A DNA stretch of 64,000 bases from contig NZ_JABEDH010000002.1 of assembly GCF_029285175.1 (NCBI RefSeq), positions 372,001-436,000 of the forward strand, given 5' to 3'. Below the pieces are notes generated by a model. The model did not search any database and was not told the origin of the DNA. It saw nothing but the letters and a program-made list of their open reading frames with translations. Of the stretch, positions 50,968 through 58,887 are shown piece by piece. A program made the position numbers and the translations under genes. Position 1 is the first letter of the stretch. Each line of letters starts with the position of its first letter. Source of the stretch: Sulfitobacter sp. M05. Lineage in GTDB: Bacteria; Pseudomonadota; Alphaproteobacteria; Rhodobacterales; Rhodobacteraceae.

Positions 50968-52050
50968 ATGGCTTTAGGCATCAACAGTATTTCAACCCTG
51001 CAATTCGGCCTGTTCAACCGGCGGAACATCCAGAACACCTCTCAGGCGCTGCAACGCGCCGGTCAAGAACTGTCGACCGGTCGCAAGGCAGACATCTTTG
51101 CCGATCTGGGATCAAATGCAGTCTCAACGATCAAATTACGCGCCCGTGAAGCGGATACGCAAACCTACATGAAATCCAACGAGGTTCTGGGCAACAAACT
51201 TGAGGCGATGCAACTTTCCGTCAATACAGCGCGCGAAAGTGTACAATCCGTCCTGGAACGCGCGGTGACCAACGCCTCCCGGCCACATATCGATGCCGAA
51301 GCGTTGCAGCGTGATGCCCGCGTTGCACTGGACACACTGGTGGCGGTGATGAACACCAGCCACAACGGCGACCACCTGTTTTCCGGTCTGGATTCAGACT
51401 CCGTCCCCTTGGTGCGCTGGTCAGATACCAACGCCACGACCGGCCTGTCCCCCGAGGATGCCGTTGCTTCGATCTACGGCACCGGCCCGGTTGATGCAGC
51501 AGGTGCGACTGCCATCGCTGCCCAAATGGACCTGGCGTTTGCATCGAACGATGTTGGCAGCCCCAACCGCAATTTCGAGGCGACGATGTATCAAGGCACA
51601 CCCGCGCTCGACGGCGGCGGACAGCCATCAGAACACGTTAAGGGCTGGGTCAATGCAGGCCAGCAGGTGACCTATGGCGTGCGGGCGAACGACCCTGCCT
51701 TTACAGAGGCTTATAAGGGGCTGGCCATGTTGGCTGTTACCGATGTCAGCACCATGAACGAAGACGCCTATGCGACCTATATGGAGAACGTGATTGGGGC
51801 CCTTAGCAACGCACAAGAAGGCATGCTTGAGGTGGTTTCCGGGATCGGCTTTAATCAGCAGATCGTTGAATCCGCCCAGAACCAGCTGACCGATCTGTCC
51901 CTGATCCAACGCACACAAATCGGCAATTACGAAAACGTCGACCCTTACGAAGCGGCGACACGGGTAAAAAGTTTGGAGCTTCAGCTTCAGGCCAGCTACG
52001 AGGTCACGTCACGCATGTCAGGTCTGTCGATCCTGAACTTCCTCCGATAG
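50968..52050 (+). CDS. flgL: Hook-filament junction protein FlgL
   Basis: FlgL is hook-associated protein 3. The 360-residue flagellin-like protein has GQELSTGRKADIFADLG near the start (as in flagellin) and the C-terminal RVKSLELQLQASYEVTSRMSGLSILNFLR. It is the last gene of the flgE-flgK-flgL group; the next gene is convergent and 12 bases away. Confidence 0.95.
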   Translation: MALGINSISTLQFGLFNRRNIQNTSQALQRAGQELSTGRKADIFADLGSNAVSTIKLRAREADTQTYMKSNEVLGNKLEAMQLSVNTARESVQSVLERAVTNASRPHIDAEALQRDARVALDTLVAVMNTSHNGDHLFSGLDSDSVPLVRWSDTNATTGLSPEDAVASIYGTGPVDAAGATAIAAQMDLAFASNDVGSPNRNFEATMYQGTPALDGGGQPSEHVKGWVNAGQQVTYGVRANDPAFTEAYKGLAMLAVTDVSTMNEDAYATYMENVIGALSNAQEGMLEVVSGIGFNQQIVESAQNQLTDLSLIQRTQIGNYENVDPYEAATRVKSLELQLQASYEVTSRMSGLSILNFLR

Positions 52051-52062
52051 CGGCCCGCAGCA

Positions 52063-52767
52063 TCAGCCGGCCTTGGAAATCGCCTCTGGCAACATGAGCC
52101 GGTAACCGCGCCCCTGAACAGTCTCGATATATTGCCAGCCGCTTTTCGAAGCGGCTGCAATCTTTTTACGAAGCTTGCAAATATAGACGTCGATAATCTT
52201 GTCAAAGGGTTGATCTATACTTGACCCATAGACAGCGTCATAGATCGCATCCTTCGAGATTACCTTGTTCGAGTTCAACGCAAGGTGCTGGAACACCGAA
52301 TGCTCGCGCTTGGACAGCTTGATACGCGTGCCGGAAATGATCGGATCGCGCCCGTCGAAATACGCGGTCAACTCGCCAATGACGATGCTGTCAGCGGCAT
52401 GACCATAAAGCCTGCGGATCACGGAATTCATCCGTGACACAACCTCGGTGCCGCGGATCGGGCTGACCATCACGTCATCCGCACCTAAATCAAGCAGGCT
52501 GGATGTATCCTGCGAATTGCGGAAGTTTCGGAACACGATGATCGGGCTGACACATTTTGCCATCCGCAACGCGCGGATATGATCACGCAATTCGTCGCAT
52601 TCACTCAGCAATATCGCACGATTTTTCTGATCTTGCTGCGTCAAGATACCCAGACCGGAGACGAAGAAATCGCTCGCTACAAACTGCGGGTCTATCCCCG
52701 CTTTGCGCAGCTCTGCCGCCAATCCTGGCCGGCGATCTTCCTGCTGTTCGTAAACATACGCTTTCAT
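52063..52767 (-). CDS. ftcR: FtcR-like flagellar response regulator with a degenerate receiver
   Basis: A 234-residue OmpR-type regulator. The C-terminal winged helix (about residues 135-225, ending ISKDAIYDAVYG ... IIDVYICKLRKKI ... YIETVQGRGYRL) is well conserved. The N-terminal receiver has lost its acidic pocket, the phospho-Asp (S55 in AILLSECDEL) and the conserved Lys (S in VSPIRG), so ordinary phosphorylation cannot work. FtcR, known from Brucella as the flagellar master regulator, is of this atypical kind. It is divergent from flgI and shares a CtrA-type box with it. The gene name is by context and type, not by measured similarity. Confidence 0.82.
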   Translation of the reverse strand: MKAYVYEQQEDRRPGLAAELRKAGIDPQFVASDFFVSGLGILTQQDQKNRAILLSECDELRDHIRALRMAKCVSPIIVFRNFRNSQDTSSLLDLGADDVMVSPIRGTEVVSRMNSVIRRLYGHAADSIVIGELTAYFDGRDPIISGTRIKLSKREHSVFQHLALNSNKVISKDAIYDAVYGSSIDQPFDKIIDVYICKLRKKIAAASKSGWQYIETVQGRGYRLMLPEAISKAG

Positions 52768-52844
52768 ATGTTTGCCAACCCCCGTTCAAACTATCCTTGA
52801 TAATTATCAAGTATAGATTTTCTTTACAATGATTAAATAGTGGA

Positions 52845-52859
52845 TTAATTTTGAGTTAA
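52845..52859. promoter_or_regulatory. CtrA-type box between ftcR-like gene and flgI
   Basis: TTAATTTTGAGTTAA is a perfect TTAA-N7-TTAA site in the divergent spacer between the FtcR-like gene (minus) and flgI (plus), placed to act on either promoter. The spacer is clearly AT-rich compared with flanking genes. Confidence 0.6.
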
Positions 52860-52923
52860 TCACTAAGTGAGAGAAAACTGAACGATAATGAACGCCTGTC
52901 CTTGCAGGTATGAGGTTAAGTAG

Positions 52924-54081
52924 ATGCGTGCCTTTATGAACACTTTCTTGCGGGCCGCCCTGATTGGCGCGATTGCTTTCGGCCCGCTGCCGGTCAGTGC
53001 GGAAGTGCGGATCAAGGACATCGCCAATTTCGAAGGTGTGCGTGAAAACCATCTGATCGGTTACGGCTTGGTCGTGGGGCTTTTGGGGTCCGGCGACAAG
53101 CTGAACTCCAGCCCCTTCACGCGTGAATCCATCCGCGGGATGCTTGAGCGGCTGGGTGTCGCCAACCTTAAGGGCCCTGAACTGAAGACCAAGAACACCG
53201 CTGCGGTTATGGTCACCGCAAAATTGCCCCCGTTTGCGCGGCGTGGCTCGCCGATTGACATCACCGTGTCATCACTGGGCGACGCCACCAGCCTGCGCGG
53301 CGGGACCTTGCTGGTGACGCCGCTTACCGGGGCGGATGGCGCAGTATATGCCGTAGCCCAAGGTGCTGTCGCCACCTCGGGCTATCGTGTTGACGGAAAC
53401 GCAGCCAGCGTCGTTGACGGTGTGCCCACCATTGCCAAAATCGAAAACGGGGCGATTGTCGAAAAAGAGATCGACTTCAATCTGTTCCAGCTGGACAGCA
53501 TCCGCATCGCCCTGCGCGATCCGGATTTTACAACAGCAGACCGTATGCGCGAGGCAATCAATGACCGCCTTGGCCCGAAAACCGCAGAGGTTCTCGATTC
53601 TGGGACAGTTGAGGTTTGGGTTAACGGCAAGACCAATGTTGCAGACACCATCATGGCCGTGGAAAACCTGACACTGACCCCGGACTCGGTTGCCCGCGTG
53701 GTGGTGGATGAAAAATCAGGGACCATCGTCATGGGCGCGGATGTCCGCATCGCGCAGGTTGCGATCAGTCAGGGCGGCCTGACCGTGCGTGTGCAGGAAA
53801 ACTATCAGGTCAGCCAGCCTGGCCCGGTTAGCTTTGGTGGCGGAACCGCAGTGATCACAGGTGCCCCGATCCAGATCGGCGGATCAACCGTGGTTGTGCC
53901 CGAAACCGAGATCGATATTGAAGAGAAAGACGGCAGCTTTACCATCCTGCGCGGCGATGTCAGCCTTCAGGAACTGGTGAATGGACTGAACGCCATCGGC
54001 GTCGGGGCCCGCCAGACCATCGCCATTCTACAGGCAATCAAGGCCGCAGGTGCCCTGCACGCTGATCTGGAGATTATCTGA
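52924..54081 (+). CDS. flgI: Flagellar P-ring protein
   Basis: FlgI forms the P-ring in the peptidoglycan layer. The 385-residue precursor has a signal peptide (LRAALIGAIAFGPLPVSA) and family segments RIKDIANFEGVRENHLIGYGLVVGLLGSGD, NTAAVMVTAKLPPFARRGSPIDI, and the terminal ALHADLEII. GAGG stands eight bases before the ATG. It overlaps the following flgJ-type gene as TGATG. Confidence 0.97.
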   Translation: MRAFMNTFLRAALIGAIAFGPLPVSAEVRIKDIANFEGVRENHLIGYGLVVGLLGSGDKLNSSPFTRESIRGMLERLGVANLKGPELKTKNTAAVMVTAKLPPFARRGSPIDITVSSLGDATSLRGGTLLVTPLTGADGAVYAVAQGAVATSGYRVDGNAASVVDGVPTIAKIENGAIVEKEIDFNLFQLDSIRIALRDPDFTTADRMREAINDRLGPKTAEVLDSGTVEVWVNGKTNVADTIMAVENLTLTPDSVARVVVDEKSGTIVMGADVRIAQVAISQGGLTVRVQENYQVSQPGPVSFGGGTAVITGAPIQIGGSTVVVPETEIDIEEKDGSFTILRGDVSLQELVNGLNAIGVGARQTIAILQAIKAAGALHADLEII

Positions 54082-54410
54082 TGAGCAATCTTTCCCCACT
54101 TCAGCCGCAGACTGGTCAGCCGGCATTGAGCAAAGCCGTTACGGAGCAGGCAAAGGCGGCCGAAACCGCAAAGGAATTTGAAGCTGTATTCCTGACGCAG
54201 TTTGTCGACGAAATGATGAAGACCACAGGCGACACAGCCTTTGGCGGGAAAGAGCAGGCCGAGATGTGGCGGTCCTTTATGTCGGAGGCAGTTGCCAAAC
54301 ATCTGGTCGATCAGGGTGGTTTGGGCCTCGCTGGAAGCGTCCGGCAAATGATGGATGCCTACACCGGCGCGGGAAATTCTCTGGCAAGTGGTGGAAGGTC
54401 TGAAAAATGA
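54081..54410 (+). CDS. flgJ: Rod-binding protein (FlgJ N-terminal domain / CheL type)
   Basis: A 109-residue protein of the rod-binding family, with AKEFEAVFLTQFVDEMMKTT and AEMWRSFMSEAVAKHLVDQGGLGLA typical of the FlgJ N-terminal domain. It caps the growing rod. Unlike enterobacterial FlgJ it has no muramidase domain; a separate lytic transglycosylase gene lies in the fliQ-flhA interval and may supply that activity. It overlaps flgI by TGATG and flgN by ATGA. Confidence 0.93.
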   Translation: MSNLSPLQPQTGQPALSKAVTEQAKAAETAKEFEAVFLTQFVDEMMKTTGDTAFGGKEQAEMWRSFMSEAVAKHLVDQGGLGLAGSVRQMMDAYTGAGNSLASGGRSEK

Positions 54411-54898
54411 CACTAAAGAAGAAGTTTCACTTTGGCGAACGGCCCGCCCCGGACACACAAACCGAGGCCCCCATTGCCCTGACGGCAGATGACGAAGCCA
54501 ATCTAGATGCCTATGTCGAGAAAATCCGCGAGACGGTCGCCATCCTGCGCAAGGAAATTGAGGCAATCAACAAAGGCGAACTGGAGGTCATCAGCAACAT
54601 CTTTGAAGAGAAGTCAAAGATTCTCAAGTGGCTTGAACTGCGCACCCCTTTGGTCGAACCCTTTCTGAACCACGACGCCGCAAGGCAGCTGAAGGTGAAA
54701 GAACACCTTGGCGAGTTAAAAGATTATATTGAAGAAGATGGAATAATGTTGTCACGCATGGCCGTGGCTGCCCGAACCATTCTGCGGGAAGTTGAAAAAG
54801 TCAGCAACCGCAATGACTTGGGAAATATCTATGGGAAGTCGGGCAAGAAAATGAGCGCGAATTCCAGCGGTGATACGGGAATTGATCGGGAGTTTTAG
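54407..54898 (+). CDS. flgN: FlgN-type export chaperone
   Basis: A 163-residue helical protein (EANLDAYVEKIRETVAILRKEIEAINKGEL ... FEEKSKILKWLELRTPLVEPFL) with the FlgN layout. FlgN binds FlgK and FlgL in the cytoplasm before export. The assignment rests on helical pattern, size and position behind flgI and flgJ. It is coupled to the preceding gene by ATGA. Confidence 0.8.
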   Translation: MTLKKKFHFGERPAPDTQTEAPIALTADDEANLDAYVEKIRETVAILRKEIEAINKGELEVISNIFEEKSKILKWLELRTPLVEPFLNHDAARQLKVKEHLGELKDYIEEDGIMLSRMAVAARTILREVEKVSNRNDLGNIYGKSGKKMSANSSGDTGIDREF

Positions 54899-54926
54899 CC
54901 GCTGAAGGCGTGAAAAACTGCGTTCG

Positions 54927-54941
54927 TTAACCACCCGTTAA
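54927..54941. promoter_or_regulatory. CtrA-type box before flagellin
   Basis: TTAACCACCCGTTAA is a perfect TTAA-N7-TTAA site 84 bases before the flagellin ATG. It matches the site before the sigma factor in eleven of fifteen or more positions, including TTAACCA and CCGTTAA. Confidence 0.65.
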
Positions 54942-55025
54942 CCTCGCCGCCTAAATGGTTTTTGCTGGCTTCAAGCTTGCCTCAGTCAGAAGACTGAAAA
55001 ATCCGAGAACCAAGGAGAACATTAA

Positions 55026-55847
55026 ATGTCGTCCATTCTCACCAATAATTCCGCCATGGTCGCACTCGCGTCGCTTACAGACGTGAACCGTAACCTCAAC
55101 GAAACACAAACACGTATCTCTACCGGTCTGTCCATCCGCTCCGGTAAGGAAAACGCCGCTTATTTCTCGGTTTCCGAGACAATGAAAGGCGACAGCGCAA
55201 CATTCAAAGCTCTGAATGACGGCATGACCGCGACGAAAAACTCCGTCGCGACAGCCCGTCTTGGTGCCGAAACTGTCAAGGACCTGTCACAGCAGATCGT
55301 TGAACGCGTTGCATTCGCCCAAAGCGGTGGCATCGACGTAGCTGAAGTTCAGCTGGAAATCGATGCGATGGTTACAAACATGCAGTCCGCTATCGACCAG
55401 TCTACCTTTAACGGCGACGACCTGGTTACCGGCGCAGCCGCTGTGACTGTTGTAACAGGTGTATCCCGCTCAAGCGGTTCATTTGCCACAACAACCATCG
55501 ACTTCAACTCCGTTGACCTTCAGGCAATCCACACAGCCATGGACGCCATCAACCTGTCAACATCCACCGACCTGGCAGCCGATCTGGCAACAGCCGAAGG
55601 ACAGCTGGCCGCTTCTATCAGCGCAGCAACTTCTTTGGGCATTACAGAGAACACGCTGGAAGGTCAGATGATGTTCCTCGACAAATTGACCGACAACTTC
55701 GATTCCGGTGTTGGCTCAATGGTTGATGCCAACATGGAAGAAGAAGCCGCTCGCCTGCAAGCGTATCAGGTACAGCAGCAGCTGGCGACGCAGTCTCTCT
55801 CGATTGCAAACCAGGCACCACAGAACATCCTGAGCCTGTTCCGTTAA
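55026..55847 (+). CDS. fliC: Flagellin
   Basis: A 273-residue flagellin, the filament subunit, short as in many alphaproteobacteria. Conserved N-terminal coils include NETQTRISTGLSIRSGKENAAYFSVSETMKG and the C-terminal EEEAARLQAYQVQQQLATQSLSIANQAPQNILSLFR, with a small variable middle rich in Ser/Thr. CAAGGAG stands before the ATG. Only one flagellin gene is in the window. A strong terminator hairpin follows. Confidence 0.97.
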   Translation: MSSILTNNSAMVALASLTDVNRNLNETQTRISTGLSIRSGKENAAYFSVSETMKGDSATFKALNDGMTATKNSVATARLGAETVKDLSQQIVERVAFAQSGGIDVAEVQLEIDAMVTNMQSAIDQSTFNGDDLVTGAAAVTVVTGVSRSSGSFATTTIDFNSVDLQAIHTAMDAINLSTSTDLAADLATAEGQLAASISAATSLGITENTLEGQMMFLDKLTDNFDSGVGSMVDANMEEEAARLQAYQVQQQLATQSLSIANQAPQNILSLFR

Positions 55848-55943
55848 TTCGGACTGACCAGGGTTAATGCCTAAAGCCCCGCCCGGTTCCTCCCAGTTTG
55901 GCGTAAGCCATCCGTGACCGGGCGCGGCGCATTTTATGCCGAT

Positions 55944-55984
55944 GAACACCGACCTTCCTTTTGGCAGGTCGGTGTTCTGGTTTT
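55944..55984. terminator. Strong terminator between flagellin and fliI (convergent)
   Basis: GAACACCGACCT (55944-55955) and AGGTCGGTGTTC (55966-55977) form a perfect 12-bp stem with a 10-base loop, followed on the plus strand by TGGTTTT. On the minus strand the hairpin lies just past the fliI stop and is followed by an A/T stretch, so it likely serves both genes. Confidence 0.85.
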
Positions 55985-56011
55985 CAGCTTCCTGTCGCGC
56001 AGATCCGTGTT

Positions 56012-57409
56012 CTAGCCCGCAGCAGGCTGCCCTGCATCCGGTTGCGCCCCATCCTGCGCAAAAAATCCGATCAGGGGATCCTCGATGCCCGCTTCCAAAA
56101 TCATCCGGTAAATCTCGGCGAAACTCTGGCGCGACCCGGTGCATTCACCGCGTTTTTGCGATAAATACGGGCTGACTGTCTGGAATAATGCAACCGCTTG
56201 ATCGGTGTCTGGGTCCGATCCGGGCTTATACGCGCCCAAGCGGATCAAATCTTCCATATCCGCATAACGCCCCAACGCCCGGCGTGCAGTTTTGCAGATT
56301 TCGAACTCCTCTGGTGAATGACACCCGGGCAACATCCGCGACAGCGAGCGCAGCAAATCAATGGCAGGAAACCGCCCCTGTTCCGCAATCCGCCTGTCCA
56401 GCACCAGATGGCCATCAACAATGCCGCGCACCGCATCGGCAATCGGTTCGTTCATGTCATCACCATCCACCAAGACCGTGTAAATCGCGGTGATATCCCC
56501 TTCGCCTTCCCGTCCCGGGCCTGTGCGCTCTAGCAGATGCGGCAATTCGCTGAACACCGAAGGGGGGTACCCGCGCAGGGTTGGCGGCTCACCCCGTGCG
56601 AGGCCAATTTCACGCTGTGCCATCGCAAAACGCGTGACACTGTCCAGCAACAGCAACACCTGTTTGCCCTGAGATTTGAAATACTCGGCAACCGCCGTGG
56701 TGGTCAGCGCGGCCTGCTTGCGCAACAGCGGAGCTTCATCACCGGTGGAGACAACAACAACCGCACGGGCCATCCCTTCGGGCCCTAAATCCTCGCGAAT
56801 AAACTGCTGAACTTCGCGCCCGCGCTCACCGATCAATCCGATCACAATCACATCCGCATCGGTATTGCGCGCCAGCATCGCCATCAGCGTTGATTTGCCG
56901 ACACCCGAACCTGCAAAGACCCCCATGCGCTGCCCCCGGCACAGCGGCGTGAAAACATCCATGCATTTGATTTGTGTTTCTAACTTCTCGCCAACCTGCT
57001 TGCGCTCGAACGCCTTGGGGGGCTGCGCCGCCCGTGTCGATTTCTTGCGGGGGCGTGGCGCGCGGTCATATTGCGACAGGGGTTGCCCCAAGGCATCCAC
57101 AACCGTGCCAATCCAGCTTTCGTCGGGATAGACCATATCGTCCAACTCGATCAGCTCGACAGGATCACCAACCGCAACACCGTCCCATGCGCCGAACGGC
57201 AAAACACAAAGATCAGCCCCCTGCGCGCCAACGACCTGTCCGTCGACCACACCCTTGCGCCCCAAAACGCGACACCGGCTGCCGATCCCGGCGACCGCCT
57301 CCAAACCACCGACAGTCAAGGTCAACCCGACGATCGCCTTGGTTGTTCCAACGATCCTCGAACTGGCAGATGAATAGATCACATCTTGCATTTTCGCAAA
57401 AGTTTGCAT
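56012..57409 (-). CDS. fliI: Flagellar export ATPase
   Basis: FliI energises type III export of flagellar proteins. The 465-residue F1-beta-like ATPase has Walker A GVFAGSGVGKSTLM (about residues 163-176), VIGLIGERGREVQQFI, and Walker B VLLLLDSVTRFAMAQREIGLARGEPPTLRGYPPSVF. It is transcribed opposite to the adjacent flgB operon. Start at 57409; an in-frame ATG at codon 7 lacks a ribosome site. No fliH or fliJ follows immediately within the window. Confidence 0.97.
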   Translation of the reverse strand: MQTFAKMQDVIYSSASSRIVGTTKAIVGLTLTVGGLEAVAGIGSRCRVLGRKGVVDGQVVGAQGADLCVLPFGAWDGVAVGDPVELIELDDMVYPDESWIGTVVDALGQPLSQYDRAPRPRKKSTRAAQPPKAFERKQVGEKLETQIKCMDVFTPLCRGQRMGVFAGSGVGKSTLMAMLARNTDADVIVIGLIGERGREVQQFIREDLGPEGMARAVVVVSTGDEAPLLRKQAALTTTAVAEYFKSQGKQVLLLLDSVTRFAMAQREIGLARGEPPTLRGYPPSVFSELPHLLERTGPGREGEGDITAIYTVLVDGDDMNEPIADAVRGIVDGHLVLDRRIAEQGRFPAIDLLRSLSRMLPGCHSPEEFEICKTARRALGRYADMEDLIRLGAYKPGSDPDTDQAVALFQTVSPYLSQKRGECTGSRQSFAEIYRMILEAGIEDPLIGFFAQDGAQPDAGQPAAG

Positions 57410-57429
57410 GTGATTAAAACTTTCCTATT

Positions 57430-57463
57430 CTATTTATCCTTGTTATAAGGCAAGGATAAATAG
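57430..57463. promoter_or_regulatory. Perfect 13-bp inverted repeat between fliI and flgB
   Basis: CTATTTATCCTTG (57430-57442) and CAAGGATAAATAG (57451-57463) are exact inverted repeats around an 8-bp centre (TTATAAGG). The element occupies half of the 64-bp divergent spacer and ends ten bases before the flgB ATG. It could be a dimeric regulator's operator or a hairpin in either mRNA leader. In the flgB direction it would enclose the AAGGA ribosome-site candidate. Confidence 0.6.
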
Positions 57464-57473
57464 CGAGTCCACA

Positions 57474-57827
57474 ATGAATACCGAAACAACATCTATCTTT
57501 GAATTGGCCCCACAACGCCTGCAATGGCTCGCAAACCGTCAAAAGGTGGTTTCAGAGAATATTGCGAATGCAGACATCAGCGGTGCCCGCGCCAAAGACG
57601 TTGAATCCTTCGAAAGCTACCTAAACGGCATTCGCGCTGGCGCGCCGCTGCCGGAGGCCGTGGTCAGCGAGACAGAAGTGAACTGGGGTGAGGACATGTC
57701 CGGCAACAACATCGCTCTGGAAGAGCAGATTATCGAAGCAAACTCGACCGCTTCGCAGTTCAAGATTGCAGCGAACCTGTACCGCAAGGCGCACGAGATG
57801 CTGTATACGGTCGCCGGCCGCCGCTAA
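57474..57827 (+). CDS. flgB: Flagellar proximal rod protein FlgB
   Basis: FlgB is a proximal-rod protein. The 117-residue protein has LAPQRLQWLANRQKVVSENIANADISGARAKD and a C-terminal EEQIIEANSTASQFKIAANLYRKAHEML helix. It heads the flgB-flgC-fliE-fliQ operon. Confidence 0.95.
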   Translation: MNTETTSIFELAPQRLQWLANRQKVVSENIANADISGARAKDVESFESYLNGIRAGAPLPEAVVSETEVNWGEDMSGNNIALEEQIIEANSTASQFKIAANLYRKAHEMLYTVAGRR

Positions 57828-57845
57828 GCCTAAGGAGTAAGTCGC

Positions 57846-58256
57846 ATGGATCCTCTCAGCAGCATTGGAAAAACAGCAGCAAGCGGTATGCGCGCTCAAG
57901 CCGCCCGTTTGCGCGTAGTGTCCGAAAACGTGGCAAACGCCAGCTCGACGGCGCAGCAGCCCGGCGGCGATCCCTACCAGCGCAAGACAATGTCCTTCGA
58001 GGCATCCACGGACAGCCGCACAGGTGCCGCAATTGTTCAGGCCGGCGAGATCGGCCGCGACGAAAGCCCGTTCGAATTGCGTTTTGATCCGTCACATCCA
58101 GCGGCTGACAAGAACGGTTACATCAAATTGCCGAACGTTAACCCACTGATTGAAATGAGTAATATGCGAGAAGCATCGCGCAGTTACGAGGCAAACCTGT
58201 CGATGATGGAAAACGCCCGCGACATGCGCAGCCAACTCGTCGATATGTTGAAATAG
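57846..58256 (+). CDS. flgC: Flagellar proximal rod protein FlgC
   Basis: The 136-residue protein has the rod N-terminus (GKTAASGMRAQAARLRVVSENVANASST), the glycine-tyrosine segment ADKNGYIKLPNVNPLIEMSNMREASRSYEANLSMM and a C-terminal helix. It follows flgB by 18 bases and precedes fliE by 10. Together they make the rod base. Confidence 0.96.
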   Translation: MDPLSSIGKTAASGMRAQAARLRVVSENVANASSTAQQPGGDPYQRKTMSFEASTDSRTGAAIVQAGEIGRDESPFELRFDPSHPAADKNGYIKLPNVNPLIEMSNMREASRSYEANLSMMENARDMRSQLVDMLK

Positions 58257-58266
58257 GATTTAGAAA

Positions 58267-58581
58267 ATGTCTGATTTTGCTTCTGTTCGCTCCTCCTATG
58301 TCCAAGCTGCCTATACCAAGTCGGCAGACACCAAGCTTAAGACAAGCGGCACCCACCCAGCGGCTGCCGACTTCTCGACGATGGTGTCAAATGCCGCTGC
58401 TCAGGCGGTTGAAACGGTGCGCACTGGCGACCGGATGGCGATTGCAGGCCTGAACGGTCAGGCCGGATTGCAACAGGTGGTCGAGGCAACCATGGCAATG
58501 GAAAGCACGATTCAGGTTTCTGTCGCCCTGCGCGACAAGCTGGTCGAGGCCTACCAAGACATCATGCGTATGCCGATCTGA
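58267..58581 (+). CDS. fliE: Flagellar hook-basal body protein FliE
   Basis: FliE links the MS ring to the rod. The 104-residue protein ends with the conserved QQVVEATMAMESTIQVSVALRDKLVEAYQDIMRMPI. The N-terminal part is variable, as usual. Position after flgB and flgC agrees. Confidence 0.95.
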   Translation: MSDFASVRSSYVQAAYTKSADTKLKTSGTHPAAADFSTMVSNAAAQAVETVRTGDRMAIAGLNGQAGLQQVVEATMAMESTIQVSVALRDKLVEAYQDIMRMPI

Positions 58582-58616
58582 CACGCTTTCCGTCTATTCA
58601 ACACAAGGGCCGCATA

Positions 58617-58886
58617 GTGGAACCCGTCGCAGCCTATGAAATCATCAGCCAAACCCTGAAAGCCACGTTGCTCTCATCGGCCCCCGTTCTGGCGGTGGCC
58701 TTGATCGTTGGCTTGATGATCGCGTTTTTTCAGGCATTGACGCAGATTCAGGAAATGACACTGACCTTTGTGCCGAAAATTGCGGCTATCTTTGTGACCA
58801 TCGCCCTATCCTTGCCGTTCATTTTTGCCACACTGACCCAGCTGACCAACCGGGTGTTCGACCTTATCGTGAATGGCGGCGTTTGA
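58617..58886 (+). CDS. fliQ: Flagellar export gate protein FliQ
   Basis: FliQ is a small two-helix subunit of the export gate. The 89-residue protein has two hydrophobic segments (VLAVALIVGLMIAFFQALTQIQEMTLTFVPK and AIFVTIALSLPFIFATL), matching FliQ. It starts with GTG at 58617, AAGGG about eight bases before. It overlaps or directly precedes the transglycosylase gene. Confidence 0.96.
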   Translation: MEPVAAYEIISQTLKATLLSSAPVLAVALIVGLMIAFFQALTQIQEMTLTFVPKIAAIFVTIALSLPFIFATLTQLTNRVFDLIVNGGV

Positions 58887-58887
58887 C

